Assembly: GCA_964423425.1 (NCBI GenBank)
Contig: CAYRES010000013.1
Location: 1-64,000 of the forward strand
Direction: 5' to 3'
DNA length: 64,000 bases
From: CAYRES01 sp964423425
Lineage (GTDB): Bacteria > Actinomycetota > Thermoleophilia > RBG-16-64-13
The position numbers and the translations under genes were made by a program. This document shows positions 8,361 to 17,734 of this stretch, one piece after another. A model generated the notes under the pieces. The model was given only the letters and a program-made list of their open reading frames with translations, was not told the origin of the DNA and made no database searches. The first letter of the stretch is position 1. Each line of letters begins with the position of its first letter.

Positions 8361-11300
8361 CTAAGAAGGAGTCGCCTCGTGGTAGCTCTGTAGTGACTTC
8401 ACCTCCCCGACAGAATCCCGGTGGGCAGCGATGCCCTTGGCCGCGGCCAGCGCCGCCGCGGTGGTGGTGAGGTAGGGCACTCGGTAGCGGATGGCGGCCT
8501 TGCGGATGTAGGAGTCGTCGAACTCGGTGGCGCGGCCGGCGGGTGTATTCACCACCAGCTGTATGTCGTCGTTCGTGATGGCGTCGGCGATGTTGGGCCG
8601 TCCCTCGTAGAGCTTGAGGATGTGTTCGGCCTCGATGCCGTGTCCAGCGAGGAAGGCTCTTGTGCCCTCGGTGGCCCGTATGGTGAAGCCGAGGCGGGAG
8701 AACTCGCGGGCCGCCTCCACCACCGCAGTGCCGCGCTCGCGCTCGGCGACGGTGATGAGAACGGTGCCGCTCAGGGGCAGGCGTTGCTGGGTGGCCTCTT
8801 GCGCCTTGAAGTAGGCAAGGCCGAAGGAGTCGGCGAGGCCGAGCACTTCTCCCGTGGAGCGCATCTCCGGGCCGAGTAGGGGGTCGACCTCCGGGAACAT
8901 GTTGAAGGGAAAGACGGCCTCCTTGACTCCGAAATGGCTCAAGGAGCGGTGCTGCGGAGCCAGGTCGGCCAGTGTGGCGCCCAGCATCACCTGAGTGGCG
9001 AGCGCCGCCATCTGGATGTTGCACACCTTGGAGACCAGGGGCACAGTGCGCGAGGCACGAGGGTTGGCTTCGAGCACGTACACGGTATCGTCCGCGATGG
9101 CGTACTGGATGTTCATGAGTCCCACGACACCGAGGGCCAGAGCTATGCGCTTCGTGTAGTCGTTGATGGTCTCGAGATGCTCCCGGGAGATCGTCACCGG
9201 AGGGATGACACAGGCGGAGTCGCCGGAGTGGACACCCGCGTATTCGATGTGTTCCATGACGGCGGGCACGAACGCGTCGGTTCCGTCGGCGATGGCATCG
9301 GCCTCGCACTCGATCGCGTTCTCGAGGAAGCGGTCGATGAGGATGGGCCTCTCGGGTGTCACGTCGACCGCCGCGACCACGTACTCAGCCAGCATGTCGC
9401 GGTCGTGAATGATCTCCATGCCGCGGCCACCCAACACATAGGAAGGACGGGCCATGACCGGAAAGCCGATGCGGTCGGCCACACGGAAGGCCTCCTCCAA
9501 CGTGCTCGCCATGCCTGCTTCGGGCATGGGGATGTCGAGGGAGTCCATCATGCCCCGGAAGCGGTCACGGTCTTCGGCCAGATCTATGGTTTCCGGGGAG
9601 GTGCCGATGATGGGCACACCGGCGGCTTCCAGTTGGCGGGCTATGTTGAGCGGCGTCTGTCCGCCGAATTGCACGATGACGCCCTCCGGTCTCTCCTTCT
9701 CATAGATGGCAAGGACGTCCTCCACCGTGAGAGGTTCGAAGTACAGCTTGTCGGAGGTGTCGTAGTCGGTGGACACCGTCTCGGGGTTGCAGTTGACCAT
9801 AATGGTTTCGAAACCCTCATCGCGCAGAGCGAAGGCGGCGTGCACACAGCAGTAATCAAACTCTATGCCCTGCCCGATGCGGTTGGGCCCGCCTCCGAGC
9901 ACCATGATCTTCCGGCGGTCGCTCACGGGAACGGTGTCGGGAGCATTGTAGGTGGAGAAGTAGTAGGAAGCCTCCTCGACCCCGCTCACCGGTATTGCCT
10001 TGTAACCGTGGATGACGCCGAGTTCGATTCGGCGCTCGCGTATCTCGGCTTCGGGAACATCAAGCAGGCCGGCGAGGTAGGCATCGGCGAACCCATCCCT
10101 CTTGGCCTGCGCGAGAAGATCATCGGGAGGGAGAGCACCCTTGTAGGTGCGCAGTCTCTCCTCTGTCTCCACCAAGTCCTTCATGTGTTCGATGAACCAG
10201 GCCTTCACATGAGTGATGCGGTGCAGCTCCTCCACAGACACGCCCTTGCGTAGTGCCTCATACATAATGAAGTGCCGCTCGCTGGTGGCCTCTCTGAGCA
10301 GACTCACGAGCTCCTCGGCGGAGCGGTGGTGGAAGTCCTTGGCGAAGCCCAATCCCGACCGCCCGATCTCGAGCGAGCGGATGGCCTTCTGCAGAGCCTC
10401 CTTGTAATGGGCGCCGATGGCCATGACCTCGCCCACGGCGCGCATCTGGGTGCCCAGCCGGTCTTCGGCACCGGGAAACTTCTCAAACGCCCAGCGGGCG
10501 AACTTCACCACCACGTAGTCGCCGGAAGGGGTGTACTTATCCAAAGTGCCGTCCCGCCAGTAGGGGATCTCGTCCAGGGTGAGTCCGGCGGCCAGTAGTG
10601 CGCTCACAAAGGCGATGGGGAAGCCGGTGGCCTTGGAGGCGAGCGCCGATGACCTCGACGTGCGGGGGTTGATCTCGATGATGACCACCCGTCCGCTGGC
10701 GGGGTCGTGGGCGAACTGCACGTTCGTTCCGCCGATGACCTCAATGGCCTCCACGATGCTGTGGGCATAGCGCTCCAGCTTGTGCTGGAGCGCGGGCGTG
10801 ATGGTCAGCATGGGCGCGGTACAGTAACTGTCGCCCGTGTGCACACCCATGGCATCCACGTTCTCGATGAAGCAGACGGTGATCATCTGGTTCTTGGTGT
10901 CGCGTACGACCTCGAGTTCGAGCTCCTCCCAGCCGAGCACCGACTCTTCCACCAGTATCTGGCGTACGAGGCTGGCCGCGATGCCGCGGGCGGCCACCAC
11001 CCGCAACTCCTCCACGTTGTAGACGAGACCCCCGCCTGTTCCTCCCATGGTATAGGCGGGGCGGATGACCACCGGATACCCGAGCTCGGCGGCGATCTCC
11101 TCGGCCTCCTCCACGCTGTACACGACCTGGCTCTTGGGCATGTCGATGCCCAAGCGGTCCATGGTCTCTTTGAACGCGAGGCGGTCCTCCCCTCTCTCGA
11201 TCGCGCCGGCGCCCACGCCGATGATCTTGACTCCGTATTCGTCCAACACACCCGCTTGGGCGAGCTCCGAGGATAGGTTGAGCCCAGACTGTCCACCGAG

Positions 11301-11567
11301 GTTGGGAAGCAGAGCGTCGGGGCGGGAAGCGGCGATTATCCGGGTGAGGGTGGGCACGTTCAGGGGCTCGATGTAGGTCTCGTCGGCCATGACCGGATCG
11401 GTCATGATGGTAGCCGGGTTCGAGTTCACCAACGCTATCTTGTAGCCGAGGCTGCGCAAGGCCTTGCAGGCCTGCGTGCCGGAGTAGTCGAACTCGCAGG
11501 CCTGACCGATGACGATGGGACCGGAACCTATGATCATCACCTTGGCCACGTCGTCGCGTCTGGGCAT
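8361..11567 (-). CDS. carB: Carbamoyl-phosphate synthase large subunit
   Basis: CarB makes carbamoyl phosphate from glutamine-derived ammonia, bicarbonate and two ATP for pyrimidine and arginine synthesis. The 1068-residue protein has two homologous ATP-grasp halves, each opened by a biotin-carboxylase-like motif (MIIGSGPIVIGQACEFDYSG and MVLGGGPNRIGQGIEFDYCC), and a C-terminal MGS-like regulatory domain. The ORF is open to 11702, but the start at 11565-11567 has a GAGGAG signal and matches the family N-terminus (MPRRDDVAKVMIIG). The partner carA is not adjacent. The gene follows nothing on its strand within 300 bp, so it is probably expressed alone. Confidence 0.96.
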   Translation of the reverse strand: MPRRDDVAKVMIIGSGPIVIGQACEFDYSGTQACKALRSLGYKIALVNSNPATIMTDPVMADETYIEPLNVPTLTRIIAASRPDALLPNLGGQSGLNLSSELAQAGVLDEYGVKIIGVGAGAIERGEDRLAFKETMDRLGIDMPKSQVVYSVEEAEEIAAELGYPVVIRPAYTMGGTGGGLVYNVEELRVVAARGIAASLVRQILVEESVLGWEELELEVVRDTKNQMITVCFIENVDAMGVHTGDSYCTAPMLTITPALQHKLERYAHSIVEAIEVIGGTNVQFAHDPASGRVVIIEINPRTSRSSALASKATGFPIAFVSALLAAGLTLDEIPYWRDGTLDKYTPSGDYVVVKFARWAFEKFPGAEDRLGTQMRAVGEVMAIGAHYKEALQKAIRSLEIGRSGLGFAKDFHHRSAEELVSLLREATSERHFIMYEALRKGVSVEELHRITHVKAWFIEHMKDLVETEERLRTYKGALPPDDLLAQAKRDGFADAYLAGLLDVPEAEIRERRIELGVIHGYKAIPVSGVEEASYYFSTYNAPDTVPVSDRRKIMVLGGGPNRIGQGIEFDYCCVHAAFALRDEGFETIMVNCNPETVSTDYDTSDKLYFEPLTVEDVLAIYEKERPEGVIVQFGGQTPLNIARQLEAAGVPIIGTSPETIDLAEDRDRFRGMMDSLDIPMPEAGMASTLEEAFRVADRIGFPVMARPSYVLGGRGMEIIHDRDMLAEYVVAAVDVTPERPILIDRFLENAIECEADAIADGTDAFVPAVMEHIEYAGVHSGDSACVIPPVTISREHLETINDYTKRIALALGVVGLMNIQYAIADDTVYVLEANPRASRTVPLVSKVCNIQMAALATQVMLGATLADLAPQHRSLSHFGVKEAVFPFNMFPEVDPLLGPEMRSTGEVLGLADSFGLAYFKAQEATQQRLPLSGTVLITVAERERGTAVVEAAREFSRLGFTIRATEGTRAFLAGHGIEAEHILKLYEGRPNIADAITNDDIQLVVNTPAGRATEFDDSYIRKAAIRYRVPYLTTTAAALAAAKGIAAHRDSVGEVKSLQSYHEATPS

Positions 11568-11753
11568 GTGGGACTCCTCTTCGGGTATGGATTGCCCCAT
11601 GGGTCCCCCGCAAGAGGGTGCTGCACGCCCACGGGTGCCTGGGGCCGTCACTGGGGACGAGCGCAATTGTATCGTCTTCTGAGCCGGCTTGAGAGACGTC
11701 ATGCATTGTGTGGCATAAAGATGCGCAATGATGCGTGGTGGGCGTGGCTCCCG

Positions 11754-11776
11754 GGGGGGCCGCTTTGCGGCCCCCC
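11754..11776 (-). terminator. Hairpin terminator between the fasciclin gene and carB
   Basis: GGGGGGCCGC at 11754-11763, a TTT loop and GCGGCCCCCC at 11767-11776 form a perfect 10-bp GC stem. It lies 93 bp after the fasciclin gene stop and upstream of carB on the minus strand. There is no U-tract, so termination strength is uncertain. The rest of the 301-bp gap (11568-11868) holds no recognisable gene. Confidence 0.55.
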
Positions 11777-11868
11777 ACTTGCGCAGAGACCACTTCTTCT
11801 GGCTTCCTGCCTTCGTTCCCTCGGTGATTCGGTGTTCTTCGGCCCGCTCACGGCGGGTGTGACTACCC

Positions 11869-12411
11869 TCAGCCTGAGGGTGCCGGGGGGAGAATCACCG
11901 TGTCAATCACGTGAATGAGGCCGTTCGTCGCTTCGATGTCGGTCTGCACGATCGTGGCGTCATTGATCATCACTTCGCCATCCTGGATGGTGAAGAACAC
12001 CGTTGCTCCCTGTACGGTGGCCGCCCGCAGGCCGTCGGTGACTTCGGACGCCTCGACCTCGAGCGGCAGCACGTGATAGAGCAGGATATCGTGAAGTTCG
12101 CCCGTGGGGTCGGCGAGAAGGTCGTCGAGAAGTCCTTCGGGAAGTTTGGCGAACGCCTCATCTGTGGGGGCGAAGACGGTGAACGGTCCGCTTCCTCTCA
12201 GGGTGTCCACCAGTCCGGCCTTCTCCAGAGCCTCGATGAGGGTGGTGAATGAGCCTGCTGCCACGGCGGTCTCGACGATGTCGATTCCACCGGCGGGAGG
12301 CGCAGTGGTAGGAGGCGGTTCCGTGGTGGTGGCCGCCTCGCCGCAGGCGGAGAGAAGAAGGGTGAGGCTCAGCACGAGCACGGCCCCGAGGGGAATCGTG
12401 AGCTTCTTCAT
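11869..12411 (-). CDS. Fasciclin-domain lipoprotein
   Basis: A secreted cell-surface protein of the fasciclin (FAS1) family, which usually mediates adhesion or matrix contacts. The 180-residue product has a lipoprotein signal (MKKLTIPLGAVLVLSLTLLL, lipobox LSAC), a Thr/Pro-rich linker, and one FAS1 domain with both conserved boxes: GPFTVFAPTDEAFAKLP and the closing NGLIHVIDTVILPP. The reading frame is open much further upstream; the start at 12409-12411 gives the best signal peptide, with an alternative ATG at 12424-12426. It is a single-gene unit; substrate or partner is unknown. Confidence 0.88.
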   Translation of the reverse strand: MKKLTIPLGAVLVLSLTLLLSACGEAATTTEPPPTTAPPAGGIDIVETAVAAGSFTTLIEALEKAGLVDTLRGSGPFTVFAPTDEAFAKLPEGLLDDLLADPTGELHDILLYHVLPLEVEASEVTDGLRAATVQGATVFFTIQDGEVMINDATIVQTDIEATNGLIHVIDTVILPPAPSG

Positions 12412-12783
12412 GTAGGCGCTGTCCATCCTTTCGTGGTAGCCCCGCCGTGCACGCAGGTGTGGATGCCCGGAGGAGCGGCATGGTTCTGTTTCTGCAGTCC
12501 CTATTCCCCGGAGGGGTTGAAGGGAAACTATTGAGCGAGTGTCGACGCGAAGAAAACCGATTGGGGGTACCGAGCACCGTGTCCTGATCTTCGAACGCTT
12601 CGGGAGCCGGCTCTCTTGACGCAGACACGGGCCGAGCTGCCTTCTGTACCTGTTTTCTCCGGCGCCGGAACGGGCAAAAAGGTTCCACACCATCAATTCC
12701 TGTCGGACAACACGAGTTCCCCGGGCAGGGTACTGTGGTGGTGCCGGTCCTGGGGAGGCGTGGGGAAGAACAGGTGCACTGCG
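12412..12783. other. Intergenic region between divergent genes
   Basis: This 372-bp stretch separates the minus-strand fasciclin gene from the plus-strand DUF711 gene and should hold both promoters. Long open frames cross it on both strands but show no conserved protein segment, no signal peptide and no good Shine-Dalgarno, so I treat them as non-coding. I see no confident promoter hexamer pair and no repeat. Confidence 0.5.
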
Positions 12784-13884
12784 ATGACACATATGCATGC
12801 CGGTAGGGTCACGCGGAAGTGCGTGCCCGAAACCGGCGAAGGTTCGAAGACGCCCCCCGTCGATTCCCATACCCGCCAGATCGTACGCACTCTCTGTGTG
12901 TTTTCCCGGGAACCTGCAGAGGCGGCGCACAGGGAACTCAGACGCCTCGAGGGGCTTCTTGTCGATCACGGCTTTCTCGTACAGACGGTGCGGATATGCA
13001 GTCCGGCCCCCACCGCGGAAGCAGTCGAGGAGGCCGTTCCCGACCGGCGTGTGATGCTCAGCTTGGGCACAGTCCCTCCCGAGAGGGTAGAGACGGTGCT
13101 GCCGGGCTTCCTGGCCTCCGAACGGGTCTCCTTCAACGTCGACTTGACTGCGGAAAGTGTGAGCGATACACATGTGGAACTGCTCCGCCGGATCATCGCC
13201 GAGAGCCCGGGGGGCACGTTTCGTTTCGCTTACGTGTTCAACCACGTATCGTCCAGCCCTTACTTCCCCAGTGCCCGGTACGAACAAGACGGCTTCTCGC
13301 TCGGCTTTCAGGCCACCGATCTGTCGGCTGATTGCGCGTCCGTTGAGGAGTGGTTGGCGGCGGTAAGGCGGATGTGGTGCGCGGCCGACCGCATACTGGG
13401 AAGAGAGGCGGGCTACCTGGGAATCGATTCCTCGATCGCTCCGTTGTTCGACGGTCCGGGCAGCCTCGTACGCTTTCTCGAGCGTCTGGGCCTATCTCTC
13501 CCCCGCTCAGTCACGAGTGATGTGTATCTGCGCATGACTTCCTTCATCACAGAAGAGAATCCCCGCCCCACAGGGTTGTGCGGCCTCATGCTTCCCTGTC
13601 TGGAAGACTTCGCCCTGGCGTCCGAGTACGATCGGGGGGAGTTTCCCATAGAGCGCAACCTCTTCGTATCCCTTCACTCGGGGCTCGGCATCGACACCTA
13701 TCCGTTGGGCATCGACGAAGACCCCAAGCGGATAGTCGAGATACTGCGGCTCGTCCAAGGGCTTGCCCGCAAGCACCGCAAACCATTGTCGGTGCGGTTT
13801 GTGTCCGACGGCCGAGCGTGCGTGGGGGAGCGAACGGATTTCGGCAATCAGTACCTGCAGGACGTGGTCATCCGTCCGCTCTAG
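12784..13884 (+). CDS. DUF711 family protein
   Basis: The product resembles the DUF711/UPF0210 family, alpha/beta proteins of unproven function found widely in anaerobes and archaea. Supporting segments are ERVSFNVDLTAES, the family-like YLGIDSSIAPLFDGPGSL with its Asp-Ser-Ser-Ile-Ala-Pro core, and the end segment ISV-like VSLHSGLGIDTYPLGID. The start at 12784 is chosen because nothing upstream looks conserved; ATG at 12793 is also possible, and the ribosome site is weak. The predicted length is 366 residues. A small GCCGC-TTT-GCGGC hairpin at 13933-13945 may end the transcript. Confidence 0.68.
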   Translation: MTHMHAGRVTRKCVPETGEGSKTPPVDSHTRQIVRTLCVFSREPAEAAHRELRRLEGLLVDHGFLVQTVRICSPAPTAEAVEEAVPDRRVMLSLGTVPPERVETVLPGFLASERVSFNVDLTAESVSDTHVELLRRIIAESPGGTFRFAYVFNHVSSSPYFPSARYEQDGFSLGFQATDLSADCASVEEWLAAVRRMWCAADRILGREAGYLGIDSSIAPLFDGPGSLVRFLERLGLSLPRSVTSDVYLRMTSFITEENPRPTGLCGLMLPCLEDFALASEYDRGEFPIERNLFVSLHSGLGIDTYPLGIDEDPKRIVEILRLVQGLARKHRKPLSVRFVSDGRACVGERTDFGNQYLQDVVIRPL

Positions 13885-14063
13885 GCTGGGCTCGAACGGA
13901 GACGGTCGGGATCAGGTGTGTCAGGAGGAGCTGCCGCTTTGCGGCGCGTGCGGGAGCGGTGATCAAACCGCGCGGGAGTCGAAAGCACGGCCGGAGGGTA
14001 CCATAGGCGCCAGAGACTTCCTGGTCCGGGACCATCGACAAGGCTCACGCCGAGGTTATCATC

Positions 14064-15449
14064 ATGACATCCGACTTCCGTTCCTCGAGAGCGCCATCCT
14101 TCCTCATCATCGGTGGCGGCCCCGCGGGCAATCAGGCGGCGACTTCAGCGGCCCGCCTGGGAGCCCGGGTGACGCTGGTCGAAAGGGATATAGTCGGGGG
14201 CGCCGCTCACCTCCTCGATTGCGTGCCCTCGAAGGCCATGACGGCCACGGCGTCTTCGGTGGCCTTCACCCGCCGCATCCGCGATATGGGTCTTGCGCCT
14301 GTGGAGGCTCAGGTCGACATTCAAGCTCTCAAGCGCCGGGTGGAGACCATCAAGTTCCAGCTCGAGTTCTCGGTGAAAGAACTGCTTGCCAGCCAGAAGG
14401 TGCGGATACTGCAGGGCAAGGCCCGTCTCTTGGGGCCGAACGAAGCCGTGGTGCGCACACCCGAAGGTGTGGAAGAGCTGAGAGCAGACTACATACTCAT
14501 CGCCACCGGCAGCCGCCCACGTGTTCCTGACTTCTGTACACCCGACGGAGAACGCATTCTCACCACGCGAGACTGCTACCCGCCGCCTGACCTCCCTGAG
14601 CATCTGATCGTGGTGGGCTCAGGCGTGACCGGCGTGGAGTTCGTCAACCTGTTCAGCTCGCTCGGCTCGCGCGTCACACTCATCGTGAGTCGTCAGCAGG
14701 TCTTGCCTCGGCGCGATCCGGAGGTGGCTGCAGTGCTCGAGCAGGAGTTCTTGGAGAGAGGGGTGGAGCTCCTGAAGGGTGCCAAGGCCAGCAGTATCGA
14801 ATGCTGGGAGAAGGGCGTGCGCGTGGGTTGCACCGACGGGCGCTCGCTGGAGGGCAGCCACGTGCTCTTGGCAGTCGGCTCGGTGCCCAACACCGAGGAC
14901 ATGGGCCTTGACACTGCCGGCGTAGTCATGGACGAGGCCGGCTACATACCCATCGACCAGGACTGCCGCACCAACATTCCCCATATCTACGCGGCGGGCG
15001 ATGTGAGCGGAAAGCTGCCTCTCTCGTCGGTGGCGTCCATGCAAGGAAGGCGGGTGGCGTACGACGTGATGGGTCTTGGAGGGCTGAACCATCGGGAGCT
15101 CGACTACGACAAGGCTGCCTCTGCCATCTTCACAGTTCCGGAGATAGCAGACGTGGGCTTGGCTGAAGCCGAGGCAGTGGCCACCGGGCGCAAGGTGAGG
15201 GTGACCAAGGTGCCGTTCTCGGCGACGGCGAAAGCTGCCATCAACAGCGAGCCGCAGGGATTCGTGAAGATCATCAGCGACCCAGCCACCGGGATTGTGC
15301 TCGGAGGCTCCATCGTCGGCCGGCACGCAGCGGAACTCATCTCCGTGATCGCCCTTGCCGTCGGTGCCAATCTCCGCGTTGGTGATATCGCCGAGAGCTT
15401 GATGGTTCACCCCTCACTCTCGGAGGCCCTCGCCGACGCTGCCGACTGA
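14064..15449 (+). CDS. LpdA-like NAD(P)H-dependent flavoprotein (pyridine nucleotide-disulfide oxidoreductase family)
   Basis: The 461-residue protein has the layout of the dihydrolipoamide-dehydrogenase family: N-terminal FAD site (FLIIGGGPAGNQAATSAARLG), NAD site (LIVVGSGVTGVEFVNLFSSL), second FAD motif (IYAAGDV) and a C-terminal dimerisation domain ending in MVHPSLSEAL. The redox motif, normally GGxCxxxxCxPSK, reads GGAAHLLDCVPSK, so the first cysteine is absent. The same loss is known in mycobacterial LpdA (Rv3303c), which acts as a quinone reductase rather than a disulfide reductase. A quinone- or other acceptor-reducing role is therefore more likely than lipoamide reduction. A GAGG signal lies 8 nt before the ATG. 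Confidence 0.85.
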   Translation: MTSDFRSSRAPSFLIIGGGPAGNQAATSAARLGARVTLVERDIVGGAAHLLDCVPSKAMTATASSVAFTRRIRDMGLAPVEAQVDIQALKRRVETIKFQLEFSVKELLASQKVRILQGKARLLGPNEAVVRTPEGVEELRADYILIATGSRPRVPDFCTPDGERILTTRDCYPPPDLPEHLIVVGSGVTGVEFVNLFSSLGSRVTLIVSRQQVLPRRDPEVAAVLEQEFLERGVELLKGAKASSIECWEKGVRVGCTDGRSLEGSHVLLAVGSVPNTEDMGLDTAGVVMDEAGYIPIDQDCRTNIPHIYAAGDVSGKLPLSSVASMQGRRVAYDVMGLGGLNHRELDYDKAASAIFTVPEIADVGLAEAEAVATGRKVRVTKVPFSATAKAAINSEPQGFVKIISDPATGIVLGGSIVGRHAAELISVIALAVGANLRVGDIAESLMVHPSLSEALADAAD

Positions 15450-15562
15450 ACCGTCCCCCGGCTCAGCGGATCCATGTGTAGGTGCGGTCGCACGGAGCGG
15501 TATTCGCCCCGCGCATATGTGGCGGCCACCGGTATGTCTCCGGCCGAAGGCCTGGGCGCCCG

Positions 15563-15952
15563 ATGAAACGCACGATCCTGATGGCCTGCGGCTTCACGGC
15601 GGTGGGGTTGGGTGCGGCGGGGGTTGTGTTGCCCATCCTTCCCACCACGCCGTTTCTCCTGCTCGCCGCCTACTGTTTTGCCCGCAGTTCGGAGCGTTTT
15701 CACCGCTGGCTTCTCTGCAACCCTGTGTTTGGCGACTACATCCGGGGTTACCTCGAGGGGCTTGGAGTCTCCCTGAGAGCCAAGATCGTTGTCATCACTC
15801 TGCTGTGGATCGCCATTCTCGTCTCGGCGTTCGCCTTCGTCGATGTGTGGTGGATGCGGGTCGTTCTGCTGCTGATTGCGGCCGCTGTCACGGTCCATGT
15901 GATTCTCATCCGCCCAAAGGCTCGAGCGTGCGGGGAAGAGAGTCTCAAGTGA
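15563..15952 (+). CDS. DUF454 (YbaN-like) inner-membrane protein
   Basis: A 129-residue membrane protein of the DUF454/YbaN family, function unknown. It has the family signature near the N-terminus (GVVLPILPTTPFLLLAAYCFARSS) followed by ERFHRWLLCNPVFGDYIRGY, and about three to four transmembrane helices. The frame is open from 15482, but the start at 15563 (MKRTILMACGF) begins the first helix as in relatives. Its last 8 bp overlap the end of the convergent diguanylate cyclase gene. Confidence 0.85.
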   Translation: MKRTILMACGFTAVGLGAAGVVLPILPTTPFLLLAAYCFARSSERFHRWLLCNPVFGDYIRGYLEGLGVSLRAKIVVITLLWIAILVSAFAFVDVWWMRVVLLLIAAAVTVHVILIRPKARACGEESLK

Positions 15953-17576
15953 TACCAGCGCGGCTGATATCCGAGGTGATGGAAGCAGCCGCCAAGACCG
16001 TGTTCCGTCCGGCCGACTTGGCCTGGTAGAGGGCGTCATCGGCTCGGGCGATGAGCGAATCCAAGCCGTCGCGGCATTCGTCGAGGCAGGCATCGAACTC
16101 GGCGACACCCCCGCTCACGGTGAGGCGCAGCGGTTCGGTGGACTTATCGCCTATCGATATGTCGAGCCCCTCAACGAATCGGCAGAAGCGTTCACAGGAC
16201 GGCAAGGCGTTCTCGAGGTCGGTCTCGGGCATGAGAACGGCGAACTCCTCCCCACCGAAACGGCCCACCAGATCCACCCTGCGGAAGGTCCTCAGGCATG
16301 CCGACGCCAGCTGCACGAGCGCCATGTCTCCGGCCCGGTGACCATAGGTGTCGTTCACCTTCTTGAAATGGTCGATATCGAAGAGGGCGAGCGAGAGGCT
16401 GTGGCCGTAGCGTTGACAGCGTTCCAGCTCCTTGGCGGCAACCTCGAGGAAACGGCGGCGGTTGACGAGTCGGGTGAGGTCGTCGGTGTCGGCAAGCTTG
16501 CGGGTCTGCTCGGTGAGTCGCACCCGCTCGGTGATGTCGTGAACGACCACCGCTCGGCCAAGCACTTCACCATCATGCCACAGTACGGGAGAGCCGGTGA
16601 GCCCGAAATGCCGTATCTGCCCGTCAAGGGCGAACGTCGTCTCTGTGCGGGCCGGGTCTTCCGCAACGGGTTGTTGCTCGCTGGAACCGTCGGTGAGGAG
16701 CTCGGCAAGAGCCGCGTGGTGCAGGAGCACTGTTGCTGTCGGTCTGCCCACGACTTCCTTGCGCTTAAGGCCGAGTATGGCCTCGGCGGCGCCGTTGAGG
16801 TCGGCGAGGCAGCCGGCGCTGTCGGCCACGATCACACCATCGGCGAGGTTCTCAACAACGAGGCCGCGGGCGAAGGGGACCATGTTGAACAGCCGCCAGC
16901 GGAAGAGCCCAATCGCGAGGAGGATGCCCGACAATCCGGCCACCGCGACGGTCAGATTGTAGTGGGCCCAGAGTCCCAGGCCGAACACGTATTGGATGGT
17001 GGCACCGAGGGGAAGGATGAGGGCAATGAGTAGCAGCATGTACTGGCGTCGGTAGAACGAGGAGGCTCTTGTGAGGGCGCGGAGGAGGATGACGAGGGTG
17101 GCCCCGTTCAGGACTGCCACCTCAGGCATGAATACGTAGCGATGCCAGGGCCCGTATTGGGGGTCGAGAACGGGGAAAGGAGAGGCTCCCATCACCACCT
17201 GCGCTTCGCCGCGAAAGAGCCCAGCTGGGTTCCAAAAGGCAAAGAGGAGGGTGACCAGCGGGATGGCCCAGATGAGAGCCGTCAGGGCGCGGGGAAGGGC
17301 TCTCACACCGACGTAGCGTCGCACCGTCTCCCACCAGCAGATCCACGCTGCTCCCACCCCGACGAATTGCAGGTTGGCCCAGAAGAGCATCTGACCCTTG
17401 GTTGTCGACATCAACTCGAAGGTGTAGCCGATTGCCCACCACAACATGAAGGCAAGGGTGGCGGCGAACCACTGGGCGACTGGGTTGCGGCGATTCTGCC
17501 ACGCCACTCGCAGTAGCGCGATGAGGACCGCGCCTGCGGCCACGAAGGGAAGAATGTAGGGGGTGTAGTTGTATTC
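15945..17576 (-). CDS. Membrane diguanylate cyclase (7TM-PAS-GGDEF)
   Basis: The protein probably makes the second messenger cyclic di-GMP in response to a membrane or cytosolic signal. From the N-terminus it has about seven transmembrane helices of the HisKA_7TM type, a PAS domain (starting near LADGVIVADSAG), and a GGDEF domain with active-site motif GGEEF. The inhibitory I-site RRVD sits exactly five residues before GGEEF, so product feedback is expected. The frame begins with GTG at 17609, but GTG at 17576 has a GAGG signal and starts just before the first helix; I prefer it. Its 3' end overlaps the convergent DUF454 gene by 8 bp. Confidence 0.88.
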   Translation of the reverse strand, partial: EYNYTPYILPFVAAGAVLIALLRVAWQNRRNPVAQWFAATLAFMLWWAIGYTFELMSTTKGQMLFWANLQFVGVGAAWICWWETVRRYVGVRALPRALTALIWAIPLVTLLFAFWNPAGLFRGEAQVVMGASPFPVLDPQYGPWHRYVFMPEVAVLNGATLVILLRALTRASSFYRRQYMLLLIALILPLGATIQYVFGLGLWAHYNLTVAVAGLSGILLAIGLFRWRLFNMVPFARGLVVENLADGVIVADSAGCLADLNGAAEAILGLKRKEVVGRPTATVLLHHAALAELLTDGSSEQQPVAEDPARTETTFALDGQIRHFGLTGSPVLWHDGEVLGRAVVVHDITERVRLTEQTRKLADTDDLTRLVNRRRFLEVAAKELERCQRYGHSLSLALFDIDHFKKVNDTYGHRAGDMALVQLASACLRTFRRVDLVGRFGGEEFAVLMPETDLENALPSCERFCRFVEGLDISIGDKSTEPLRLTVSGGVAEFDACLDECRDGLDSLIARADDALYQAKSAGRNTVLAAASITSDISRAGIT

Positions 17577-17734
17577 CACGGAGCCTCGGCAACCACAAGT
17601 TCGGTTCACTTACATGCATCGGCAGTGACGGCGATTTCTTTACGAAGAAGCGCCGCGCAAGAGGAAAGAAGCCATTGTGAGCCGGGGCGACTATACTTGC
17701 GGGTGTTTCTCTGGGACCCGGCGGGGAGGGGCGA

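Noticed and set aside
11568..11702. 45-residue N-terminal extension of carB
   Set aside because: It precedes the GAGGAG signal and the canonical start; the extension is not conserved in CarB.
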